Shown here in pieces: positions 51,970-64,000 of a stretch of DNA of 64,000 bases (the first letter of the stretch is position 1; the number at the start of each line of letters is the position of its first letter). The position numbers and the translations under genes are program-made. Source of the stretch: Micromonospora arborensis (lineage in GTDB: Bacteria > Actinomycetota > Actinomycetes > Mycobacteriales > Micromonosporaceae); contig NZ_PYBV01000016.1 in the NCBI RefSeq assembly GCF_003205615.1, positions 64,619 to 128,618 on the forward strand. The letters are read 5' to 3'. The notes beneath the pieces are model-generated. The model was not told the DNA's origin. It made no database searches and saw nothing but the letters and a program-made list of their open reading frames with translations.

Positions 51970-53367
51970 TCAGCCGCGCGGCGCCGACCCGGCCGTGGCC
52001 AGCTCTCCGAGCCGGACCGAGCCCAACCGGACCCCACCGGGCCCGGCGGGCGCGACGACACAGACCGCCCCGGCGGGCCGGACCATGCGGGCCGCCCTCC
52101 ACGCCACTCGTCGTACCGGATGGCGTGGCCGCGGCACGACCAGCGTGAGGGTCGTCGCGCGGGCGCGCTGACGGTCCAGGGCGACCGCCGCGACGGCCGT
52201 GGCGACCGCCGCGGCGGAGCCGGCGAGCACGAGCGTCTGGCGCGGCCCGGCGTGTTCGGCGAGCCACCCGAGCAGCGGAGCGCCGACCGCGGCGGAGACC
52301 GAGCCGGTGACCGCCAGGGCGGCGAGCACCCGGCCCCGCATCGCGCCGTCGGTGTCGAGCTGGACGCGGGTGCCGACGGTGGTGTCGATGACCACCGCGG
52401 CGGCGGCGATCGGCAGGATCACCGCGGCGAAGCTCCAGGTACTCGGTGCGAGGCCGGCGACGATCTGCAGCCCGCTCGCGAGCAGACCCGCGACGACCAG
52501 GGTCCGGTAGTCCAGGGAACGCCGGCGGGCCGCGACGAGCGCACCCAGCACCGTTCCGACCGCGAACACGGTCGAGAGGAAGCCGTAGCCGGAGGCGCCG
52601 GCACCCAGCGGCCCGTCGCTCATCGCCGCCATCGTCACCTGGTAGTTGCGGCCCAGGCTGCCGAGCACGAACGACAGGGCGAGCGCGAGGAGCAGCACGG
52701 GCTGCCCGCGCAGGTAGGCGAAACCGGCGCGAACACCGTCGTGGCTCCGACGGCCGCCCTGTGCCGCCAGCGCGGGCAAAGCTCCCGGGCGTACGGCGAA
52801 CAGCGCCACCACCACGGCGGCGAAGCTCGCCGCGTTGATGCCGAACAGCAGCGCGGGCCCGACGGCGGCCACCACGACCGCACCGAGGCTCATGCCGAGG
52901 ATCCGGCCGGCGGAGTTGGTGAGCGACCCGAGCGCCAGGGCGTTGCCCAGCGTCTCCCGGTCGACGAGGGTGGAGGCCCAGCGGCCCATCACCGGGCCCT
53001 CGATGGCCGAGACGGCGCCGGTGCCCAGGGAGATCGCGAAGATCAGCGGCAGGCCGCCAACGCCGGTCAGCGCGACCGCGGCCAGTCCGGCGGCGAGTGC
53101 CGCGTGGGCGACCTGGGCGGCGATCAGCAGCGGGCGGGCCGGCAGGCGGTCGGCGAGCACACCGCCCCACACGCTGAGCAACAGCGTGGGAGCCGCCTGG
53201 AGCAGCACGGCGAAGCCCATGGACGTCGCTGAGCCGGTCTCCTTCAGGACGTACCAGTTGACCCCGAGGACCTGCATCCAGGTGCCGATGACGGAGACGA
53301 ACCCGGCGAACGCCCAGATCCGGTAGTTGCGGTGGCGCAACGCGGCGAAGGTGGCACCCTTGGCCAC
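51970..53367 (-). CDS. MFS transporter (EntS/MFS_3-like)
   Basis: A 465-residue transporter with 12 hydrophobic segments. The opening ATFAALRHRNYRIWAFAGFVSVIGTWMQ and SVWGGVLADRLPARPLLIAAQ (motif A-like) are typical of the MFS_3 group, which includes siderophore exporters and macrolide pumps. I chose the GTG of VAKGATF because GGAGG lies six bases upstream; an ATG eleven codons earlier falls inside a palindrome. A long, basic, non-membrane tail of about 50 residues ends it. Confidence 0.9.
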   Translation of the reverse strand: MAKGATFAALRHRNYRIWAFAGFVSVIGTWMQVLGVNWYVLKETGSATSMGFAVLLQAAPTLLLSVWGGVLADRLPARPLLIAAQVAHAALAAGLAAVALTGVGGLPLIFAISLGTGAVSAIEGPVMGRWASTLVDRETLGNALALGSLTNSAGRILGMSLGAVVVAAVGPALLFGINAASFAAVVVALFAVRPGALPALAAQGGRRSHDGVRAGFAYLRGQPVLLLALALSFVLGSLGRNYQVTMAAMSDGPLGAGASGYGFLSTVFAVGTVLGALVAARRRSLDYRTLVVAGLLASGLQIVAGLAPSTWSFAAVILPIAAAAVVIDTTVGTRVQLDTDGAMRGRVLAALAVTGSVSAAVGAPLLGWLAEHAGPRQTLVLAGSAAAVATAVAAVALDRQRARATTLTLVVPRPRHPVRRVAWRAARMVRPAGAVCVVAPAGPGGVRLGSVRLGELATAGSAPRG

Positions 53368-53380
53368 GACGAACCTCCAA

Positions 53381-53413
53381 GCGATCGGCTGCATGATCAT
53401 TCATGCCGATCGC
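53381..53413 (-). promoter_or_regulatory. Candidate operator just before the MFS gene
   Basis: GCGATCGGC (53381-53389) is exactly complementary to GCCGATCGC (53405-53413), with a 15-base spacer containing the palindrome ATGATCAT. It lies directly before the GGAGG of the MFS gene, where it could bind a repressor or fold in the leader RNA. An A/T-rich stretch behind it (about 53445-53470) may hold the promoter. Confidence 0.45.
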
Positions 53414-53556
53414 GGTGCGGTTCGGCAGCCGACAAGTCTTGCGGCTTTAAACCTATTCGCCCATATTTGTGAGCGGTCTCACCAGCGGAGACGCCCGACC
53501 GGCGGGCAGAAGCTGCCGCGCCGGCCGGACCTCCGTCGATCCCGTCGAGTGCCGCC

Positions 53557-55096
53557 TCAGCGGGCGGCGGCGAGGGGCTGCGCGGCCGAGCCCACCGGCG
53601 CCGGCAACACACCGACACCGCCGAGATACCCGTGGATGGCGGCCGCCGCCGCACGCCCCTCGGCGATGGCCCAGACGATCAACGAGGCGCCCCGGTGCAT
53701 GTCACCGGCGACGAAAACCCCGTCGGCGTCGGTCTGCCAGTCGTCGCGAGCGTCGACAGCGCCCCGGCGATTACGGGTCACGCCGAACTGGGCCAGCAGC
53801 GGCTGCTGCTCGGTGCCCTCGAAACCGATCGCCAGCAGCACCAGATCGGCCGGCAACTCCCGCTCGGAGCCCGGCACCACGGTGACGACCCGCTGGCCGT
53901 CGCGTTTCTCCACGGTCACCTCGGCGATCCGCACCGCCCGCACCTGGCCGGTGCCGTCGTCCACGAACTCCTGCACCGCCACGGCGAAGACCCGCTCGCC
54001 ACCCTCCTCGTGCGCCGGGTAGCTGCGCAGGATCCACGGCCAGGTCGGCCACGGGTCCCGTGCCTCGTCGCGCGCCTCGGGCGGCTGTGGGTACAGGTCG
54101 AGCTGGTGCACGCCCGCGGCACCCTGGCGGTGTGCGACACCGAGGCAGTCCGCCGCGGTGTCACCCCCACCGATGATCACCACGTGCTTGCCGGCCGCGT
54201 CGATCGGGGTGCCGTCCGGCAACACCGCCGGCGCCAGCCGACGCTCGGTGGTGGCCACCACGCCGGCCTGGTCGGTGGCCGCGGTGGCGACCGCGCGATT
54301 CGCCGCGACCAGGTGCGCCATCGCCTGGTGTACGCCCCGAAGCGCCCGCCCCGGGGTCTCCGGGGTGTCCCGGCCCTGCAACGCCCCGCAGGCCAGCAGC
54401 ACCGCGTCGTGCTCGGCGCGCAGCTGCTCGGCGGTGACGTCCACCCCGACGTTCACGCCGGTGCGGAAGCGCACCCCCTCGGCGGTGAGCTGGGCCAGCC
54501 GGGCATCGATGTGCCGCTTCTCCAACTTGAAGTCGGGAATGCCGTACCGGAGCAGGCCACCGATCGCGTCGTCACGCTCGTACACCGTCACCGCGTGACC
54601 GGCGCGGGCCAACTGCTGGGCGGCGGCCAGACCGGCGGGCCCGGAGCCGACGACGGCGACCGACCGACCGGACGGCGCCGGCACCGGGCGGGCGCCGAGT
54701 CCGCGCGCCACGGCGGCGTCGGCGATCTCCACCTCGATCTGCTTGATGGTCACCGGCTGGCCGCCAGAGATGCCGAGCACGCAGGCCGCCTCGCACGGCG
54801 CCGGGCAGAGCCGGCCGGTGAACTCCGGGAAGTTGTTGGTGGCGTGCAGCGACTCCACGGCGGCGTCCCAGTTGCCGGTCCGCACCAGGTCGTTCCAGTC
54901 CGGGATGCGGTTGCCCAGCGGGCAACCGGCAGTGTCGCTGTGGCAGAACGGGATGCCGCAGTCCATGCATCGCGTGGCCTGCTCGCGGACCAGTTCCTCG
55001 CCGGCCGGCGGGTAGACCTCACGCCAGTCGCTGATCCGCACCGGCACCGGGCGGCGGGCCGGCAGTCGCCGGTCGTAGCGCAGGAAACCGTTCGGG

Positions 55097-55104
<8 letters not shown>
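53557..55104 (-). CDS. gltD: Glutamate synthase, small (beta) subunit
   Basis: A 515-residue NADPH-oxidising subunit that feeds electrons to GltB for glutamate formation from glutamine and 2-oxoglutarate. N-terminal cysteines for two Fe-S clusters are seen in [16 protein letters not shown] and [17 protein letters not shown]-binding [19 protein letters not shown] and NADPH-binding [14 protein letters not shown] follow, and [18 protein letters not shown] is near the end. The GTG start overlaps the gltB stop by 8 bases, giving coupled translation. Confidence 0.97.
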
Positions 55105-59803
<4,699 letters not shown>

Positions 59804-59947
59804 CGGGCCTCCTGTCGTCACTCAGGTTGGATCATGGTGGGGACGACGTCGGCCCGTGGGTCTATTGAGTCTACGTTAGGGCCAGGGCCGCGCGGCCACC
59901 TGAGATTGATCACACCGTCCATAGTCTGGGACGTGTAGTCTCGCGCG

Positions 59948-60793
59948 GTGGATCCTCTACACAAGGACATCTTCGACCGGTTGGAACACTTCTACGACGC
60001 GGTGCCCCGCGACGTCGCCGGTGTGGAGGAGCATGGCGGGCTGGTGCTGTTCGTCCGCGAGGGTGACGGCTGGCCGTTCTACGCCCGCCCCCGGCTCGGC
60101 GCCGCCGAGCCGCCGTCACTGGCCGACGTGACCTCGGTCCGCGAGCGACAGCGGAAGCTGGGCCTGCCGGAGGCCTTCGAGTGGGTGCACGAGACGACCC
60201 CCGAACTGCTGGCGGTGGCCCGCTCGGCGGGGCTGAGCGTGCTGGAGGCGCCGCTGATGGTGCTCGACCCGACGGCGCTGCCCGACCCGGCGACGCTGTC
60301 CGACGTCGCGGTGCGGGTGCTGGCGGCGGACTCCCCCAGCTTCGCCGCTGACGTCGCCGCCCGGCGCGCGGTGGCCGCGGTGTCGTTCGCCGCCGCCGGC
60401 ACCGCGCCCGGTGAGGCCGGCCCGGCCGAGCGGGACGCCGCCGTCACCGAACTCGAGTTGGCCGCGCTCGACGAGGAGCGCACCCGGATCGCGGACGGCC
60501 GACGGGTCTCGGCGCTGGCCGGCACGTCGACCGACGGTGCGCTGGCCAGCGGCATGGCGATGCGGGTGGGCGACGTCGCGGAGATCGCCGGGGTGGCCAC
60601 GCTGCCGGCCGCCCGACGACGCGGGCTGGGCGCCGCGCTCACCGCCACCCTCGCCCACGAGCTCCGCGCGGCCGGCACCGACCTGATCTTCCTGTCCGCG
60701 GGCAGCGACGACATCGCCCGGGTCTACCTGCGGGTCGGGTTCCGCCGCATCGGCACCGCCTGCATCGCCGAACCCGCGGCCCTCATCGCCTGA
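59948..60793 (+). CDS. GNAT-family N-acetyltransferase
   Basis: A 281-residue protein with an N-terminal part of about 125 residues of unknown role (FEWVHETTPELLAVARSAGL) and a C-terminal GNAT domain. The acetyl-CoA site is IAGVATLPAARRRGLGAALTATLAHEL, and the closing strand is ARVYLRVGFRRIGTACI. The acceptor substrate is unknown. It is divergent from gltB and convergent with the FAD monooxygenase gene. Confidence 0.88.
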   Translation: MDPLHKDIFDRLEHFYDAVPRDVAGVEEHGGLVLFVREGDGWPFYARPRLGAAEPPSLADVTSVRERQRKLGLPEAFEWVHETTPELLAVARSAGLSVLEAPLMVLDPTALPDPATLSDVAVRVLAADSPSFAADVAARRAVAAVSFAAAGTAPGEAGPAERDAAVTELELAALDEERTRIADGRRVSALAGTSTDGALASGMAMRVGDVAEIAGVATLPAARRRGLGAALTATLAHELRAAGTDLIFLSAGSDDIARVYLRVGFRRIGTACIAEPAALIA

Positions 60794-60816
60794 CCTCCCC
60801 GTGACCGGGGTCAGGC
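60788..60816. terminator. Bidirectional hairpin overlapping two stop codons
   Basis: GCCTGACC (60788-60795) pairs with GGTCAGGC (60809-60816), with further CC/GG pairing inside. The arms include the stop codons of both convergent genes, so both transcripts would end within their last bases. Confidence 0.6.
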
Positions 60817-61998
60817 TGGGGGACGCCACTGGGCGGCGGAGGCGGCGGCACTGGAGAGCAGCCGCGTGTTGATCGTGCCGAGCGCGGCGTCCCGGGCGCG
60901 CAACGCCAGCCGGCCCCGGGTCTGGAGCACCGCCGACATCCGTCGGGTCTGCCGGACCACGGTCGCGGCGCGGGGGCGGCGCACCCGGTCGTACGCCGCA
61001 ACGGCGTCGGGCAGTCGCGCCTCCCGCAGCAGGGAGGCGAGCGTGGCGGCGTCCTCGAACGCGAGGCAGGCGCCCTGCCCCAGGTGTGGGGGCATTGCGT
61101 GCGCCGCGTCACCGAGCAGCACCACCCCGCCCGGCCCGACCGGGAAGCCGTACGCACGGGGCAGCGGACGCAACTCGCGGACCTCCTGCTGAACCAGGTC
61201 GGTCGGGTCGGTGGCGTCGAGCAGCGCGCCGACCGGTGCGGGCCAGCCCGCGTACCAGCGGCGCAGCAGGGCGAGCTGGGTCTCCGGGGGTTCCGGGCGT
61301 GGTGCGCCGGCGGCGGTGGCCACCCAGTAGATGCCGCCCCGGGTGGACCCACCCGAGGAGCCGCGGTCGCCCAGCGACGCGGCCACGAACCGGTAACCGG
61401 CGCCGAGGATCTCCCCGGCCAACGGCTGGTCGTCGGGCAGCCGGGGGGCCTGGTACCAGGGGATGACGGCTCGCCAGGCGGCGCAGCCGGAGCTGACCAC
61501 CCGGGACTCCGGGGCGAGTTGGCGGCGGATGCCGCTGTCCGTGCCGTCGGCGGCGACCACCAGGTCGGCCTCGATGGTGTGCCGTCCGTCGCTGACCGCC
61601 GGTCGCTCGCCCGGCTCCACCCGGACGTGGCGCACGGTCACTCCGGTACGCAGCTCGACCCGGTCACCGAGGCCGGCGATCAGCGTGTCGTGCAGGTCCT
61701 CGCGGTGCACCACCACGGGCATCCGGTCGGCCGGGATGGGTCGAGGTTGCACGAGCCAGTGCCCGTCCGGGCGACGGACCCCGCCGTCGGCCAGCGGGGT
61801 GGCGATGGCAGCCAAACCCGCGCCGAGGCCGAGGGCCTGCAGCGCGCGGACGCCGTTGGGCCAGAGCACCACGGCCGTCGGCTCGGGGCGGACCCGTTCG
61901 GCGCGTTCCAACAGAGTGACCTGCCAGCCGGAGCGGGCCAGCGCGCCGGCCACCGCGAGGCCACCGACCCCTGCGCCGACCACCACCGCGCTTCGCAT
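60811..61998 (-). CDS. FAD-dependent aromatic-ring monooxygenase
   Basis: A 395-residue class A flavoprotein hydroxylase. Dinucleotide fold SAVVVGAGVGGLAVAGALARSG; DG motif AADGTDSGIRRQL; GD motif VVLLGDAAHAMPPHLGQGA. It resembles salicylate/3-hydroxybenzoate-type or zeaxanthin-epoxidase-like enzymes; the substrate is unknown. The ATG start is 15 bases after the lgt stop on the same strand, so the two may be co-transcribed, though no functional tie is evident. Confidence 0.92.
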   Translation of the reverse strand: MRSAVVVGAGVGGLAVAGALARSGWQVTLLERAERVRPEPTAVVLWPNGVRALQALGLGAGLAAIATPLADGGVRRPDGHWLVQPRPIPADRMPVVVHREDLHDTLIAGLGDRVELRTGVTVRHVRVEPGERPAVSDGRHTIEADLVVAADGTDSGIRRQLAPESRVVSSGCAAWRAVIPWYQAPRLPDDQPLAGEILGAGYRFVAASLGDRGSSGGSTRGGIYWVATAAGAPRPEPPETQLALLRRWYAGWPAPVGALLDATDPTDLVQQEVRELRPLPRAYGFPVGPGGVVLLGDAAHAMPPHLGQGACLAFEDAATLASLLREARLPDAVAAYDRVRRPRAATVVRQTRRMSAVLQTRGRLALRARDAALGTINTRLLSSAAASAAQWRPPA

Positions 61999-62013
61999 CG
62001 GTGCCGCCTCCGC

Positions 62014-63198
62014 TCAGCTGTCCCGGTCGGCGGGCCGCGCGCCCGCGGCGTCGGCCCGGTCGGCGCGCGAGGCCGACGAATCGTCCGCCGGCTCGTCGTC
62101 GGTCGACGGGCCGGCGACGGGTGCCGCGTCACCGAGCGGCTCGCCGCCGGGCCGGGAGTCCTCGTCGGTGGCCGACTCCGGCGGTACGACACCGCTGTCC
62201 TGCCAGGCGGCGTACTGCTCCTCGCTGACCACCCGGTAGCCCTCCGGCGCGGCGGCCCGGCTGGGGGTCTCCCGCTCGGAGAGGTCGACCTGGGACAGGT
62301 CGGACGTGGGGGGCGGGGTCGGCGTCGCCGCCGCGCCGAGCGGAATCAGGTAGTCCCGAGGGCCGCGCACCCGCACGAAGTAGATCAACGCGCCGAGGAA
62401 GACCAGGGCGGCGGTCCAGACATTGAGCCGGACGCCGAGGATCTGGTTGGCCTCGTCGGTGCGCAACAGCTCGATCCAGAACCGGCCGACGGTGTAGCCC
62501 ATCACGTAGAGCGCGAACGCCCGGCCGCGACCCAGCTTGAGCCGACGGTCCACGATCAGGACCAGGGCGACAACGCCGAGGTTCCACAGCAACTCGTAGA
62601 GGAAGGTCGGCTGGTAGAAGCCCGGTTCGAGGATCGGCTGCCCGGCGTCGTCGCGCAGCGCGTGCCCCGGATTGTCCGGATCCATCCGGTGGATCTCCAG
62701 GCCCCACGGCAGCGTGGTGCGGCCACCGAACAACTCGTTGTTGAACCAGTTGCCGAGCCGGCCGACCGCCTGGGCCAGCGGCAGCCCGGGGGCCAGCGCG
62801 TCGGCGACCACGCCGAACGGGATACCGAGCTGCCGGGCGGCGATCCAGGCGCCGACCGCGCCACCGGCGACGGCGCCCCAGATGCCGAGACCGCCCTCCC
62901 AGATGGCGAACACCTTCATCGGGTCGCCACCGGCGCCGAAGTATTTCTCCGGTGAGGTGACCACGTGGTAGATCCGGGCGCCGATGATGCCCGCGGGCAC
63001 CGCCCAGACGGCGATGTCGAGAACCGCGCCGGGCGCGACGCCGCGCTGCCGCAGCCGGCGCTCGGTCACCCAGCAGGCCAGCACGATGCCGGCGATGATG
63101 CAGAGCGCGTACGCCCGGATCGGCACGGGCCCGAGCTGCCAGACCGCGGTGCTGGGACTGGGCAGGGCCGCCTGGGGGGACAGCGAGGCGAGGGTCAC
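62014..63198 (-). CDS. lgt: Prolipoprotein diacylglyceryl transferase
   Basis: A 394-residue inner-membrane enzyme that transfers diacylglycerol to the lipobox Cys of prelipoproteins, the first step of lipoprotein maturation (including the lipoproteins in this window). It has about seven membrane segments. Motifs: GARIYHVVTSPEKY, IWEGGLGIWGAVAGGAVG, and the signature GRLGNWFNNELFGGRT containing the essential Arg and Asn. After the last helix comes an acidic, Pro/Ala/Asp/Ser-rich cytoplasmic tail of about 105 residues, long compared with E. coli Lgt but usual for actinobacteria. The GTG of VTLASLSPQ is the best start; no clear ribosome-binding site is seen. Confidence 0.95.
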   Translation of the reverse strand: MTLASLSPQAALPSPSTAVWQLGPVPIRAYALCIIAGIVLACWVTERRLRQRGVAPGAVLDIAVWAVPAGIIGARIYHVVTSPEKYFGAGGDPMKVFAIWEGGLGIWGAVAGGAVGAWIAARQLGIPFGVVADALAPGLPLAQAVGRLGNWFNNELFGGRTTLPWGLEIHRMDPDNPGHALRDDAGQPILEPGFYQPTFLYELLWNLGVVALVLIVDRRLKLGRGRAFALYVMGYTVGRFWIELLRTDEANQILGVRLNVWTAALVFLGALIYFVRVRGPRDYLIPLGAAATPTPPPTSDLSQVDLSERETPSRAAAPEGYRVVSEEQYAAWQDSGVVPPESATDEDSRPGGEPLGDAAPVAGPSTDDEPADDSSASRADRADAAGARPADRDS

Positions 63199-63299
63199 GG
63201 GTGCACACGCTACCGCTGCGCACCCCCGCAGCGGCACCCCGGGCGGTTAGCGACGCATCTCGGTGACTTCTGGTTTGCGCCGCCGTAGGCTCTTTGTCC

Positions 63300-63911
63300 A
63301 TGGGTGCGCTCACCTGGGCGGTTGCCGCGGTCGTCAGCGACGACACCGGCCGGGTGCTGCTCTGCCAGCAGGGCCGGGGTGAACGCCGCTACGCGCTGCC
63401 CGGCGGGCGGCTGCGCCCGGCCGAGAGCCCGGTGCGGGCGGCCCTGCGGGACATCCGCACGGAGACCGGCTGGGACATCGAGCTGGTCGACCTGGTCGGT
63501 GTCTACCACCTGACCGGCCCCACCGGGGACACCCCGGCGGGACGCGCCGGGCCGCTACCGGACGTCCTCGTGCACGTGTTCCGGGCCCGCGCCGCCGGCG
63601 TCCGACCGACCGCCGACCCCCTGCCGGGCTGCCGGCTGTCCTGGCACGCCCCCACCGCGTTGCCCGGGGCGGTCACCCCACTCACCCGGGCCGCCGTCAC
63701 CGACGCGACCGCCGGCCGCTCCGGTGTGCTCCGCGACGTCCCCTGGGTGCCCGTCGCCTGCGCGCCACTGCCAGCGGCCCGCCCAGCCGAGGAAGGCCGG
63801 CCGGCAACCGACCAGGACGGGCGCCCGGAGACCGGCCAGGACGAGCGGCCGGGAGCGGGGCAGCCACCGGAGCAACGCGGCGAGGCCGCAGACCCGTCCC
63901 TGCACCCCTGA
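63300..63911 (+). CDS. Nudix-family protein with an altered catalytic box
   Basis: A 203-residue protein. A Nudix fold (residues 1-130) has the box GGRLRPAESPVRAALRDIRT followed by ETGW. Compared with the consensus GX5EX7REUXEEXGU, the RE is RD and the first Glu of EE is Thr, so metal binding may be weakened. VVSDDTGRVLLCQQG and RRYALPGG support the family. The C-terminal 65 residues are low-complexity (Pro, Gly, Glu, Asp, Arg). The ATG is used although no ribosome-binding site is seen; an in-frame TTG two codons earlier is possible. The last 89 bases of the window hold no gene I can support. Confidence 0.82.
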   Translation: MGALTWAVAAVVSDDTGRVLLCQQGRGERRYALPGGRLRPAESPVRAALRDIRTETGWDIELVDLVGVYHLTGPTGDTPAGRAGPLPDVLVHVFRARAAGVRPTADPLPGCRLSWHAPTALPGAVTPLTRAAVTDATAGRSGVLRDVPWVPVACAPLPAARPAEEGRPATDQDGRPETGQDERPGAGQPPEQRGEAADPSLHP

Positions 63912-64000
63912 CCGGCCCGCAACGACTCCCGAGGTCCGCCGCGCGGTCGCGGACGCCCTCGCCGCCGGGCCACAGCCGAATGAGCGGTATACCGGTGAGT

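Overview
The window is high-GC actinobacterial chromosome, most likely from Micromonospora or a close relative in the Micromonosporaceae. The signs are strong GC bias in wobble positions, many GTG starts, a DUF6244-type small protein, and a familiar core gene order. On the minus strand, reading from the right edge, the conserved housekeeping genes run lgt, gltB-gltD, pyk-tesB, pdtaR-like regulator, branched-chain amino acid (liv) transporter, polA. This is the order known around polA and pyk in other actinobacteria. The core is interrupted by two accessory stretches, about 10.3-21.6 kb and 24-53.4 kb.

Layout. 0-10.2 kb: polA; the five-gene liv ABC transporter operon, with a hairpin between the binding-protein gene and livH; a beta-propeller lipoprotein; an ANTAR-type response regulator. 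10.3-11.7 kb: an odd class-I tRNA with anticodon CAA, followed 32 bases later by an HTH-LAGLIDADG protein gene, then the 3' remnant of an epimerase gene. 11.7-21.6 kb: a cystathionine gamma-synthase-type enzyme with a divergent Lrp regulator, a luciferase-like monooxygenase, a secreted rhamnogalacturonan lyase with a LacI-type operator, an aromatic amino acid decarboxylase, repeat and palindrome elements, a TauE/SafE exporter with an Rrf2 regulator, and a YceI protein. 21.7-24 kb: tesB and pyk, translationally coupled.

24.2-32.3 kb holds an FAD oxidase, a YciI protein, an aldo/keto reductase, a membrane M48 metallopeptidase paired with an EACC1-like small protein, a secreted lipase and a membrane pentapeptide-repeat protein. 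32.2-35.0 kb is a recombination scar. About 520 bp (the pentapeptide gene's 3' end plus tetR) occurs twice. Between the copies lie a headless tetR, a copy of the lipase promoter region, an alpha/beta-hydrolase remnant, one intact unknown gene and the tail of a tyrosine recombinase. The intact tetR faces an MFS exporter across three operator-like palindromes. 36.9-39.2 kb has a SEC-C protein and a second-type setting for a methionine aminopeptidase (divergent XRE regulator, palindrome at the promoter).

39.2-45.7 kb is a small-gene accessory block: an F420-reductase pseudogene, a PIN toxin-antitoxin pair, three overlapping unknown genes, a DUF6244 protein, a 72-residue GntR-type regulator, three overlapping unknown genes and two membrane or exported proteins. 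The interior of the block is bracketed by two copies of the same palindromic element in the same orientation. 45.7-53.4 kb has a solitary FtsK/SpoIIIE-type ATPase with a coiled-coil membrane partner, a secreted M1 aminopeptidase, dense low-complexity and palindromic repeats, a small membrane protein and an MFS transporter. 53.5-64 kb returns to core genes: gltD-gltB, a GNAT acetyltransferase, an FAD monooxygenase, lgt and a Nudix protein.

The features that look least described are the tRNA/HTH-LAGLIDADG pair, the M48/EACC1-like pair, the FtsK/coiled-coil pair and the overlapping unknown trio at 40.35-41.54 kb. Family names are given from memory of motifs; no database search was possible.
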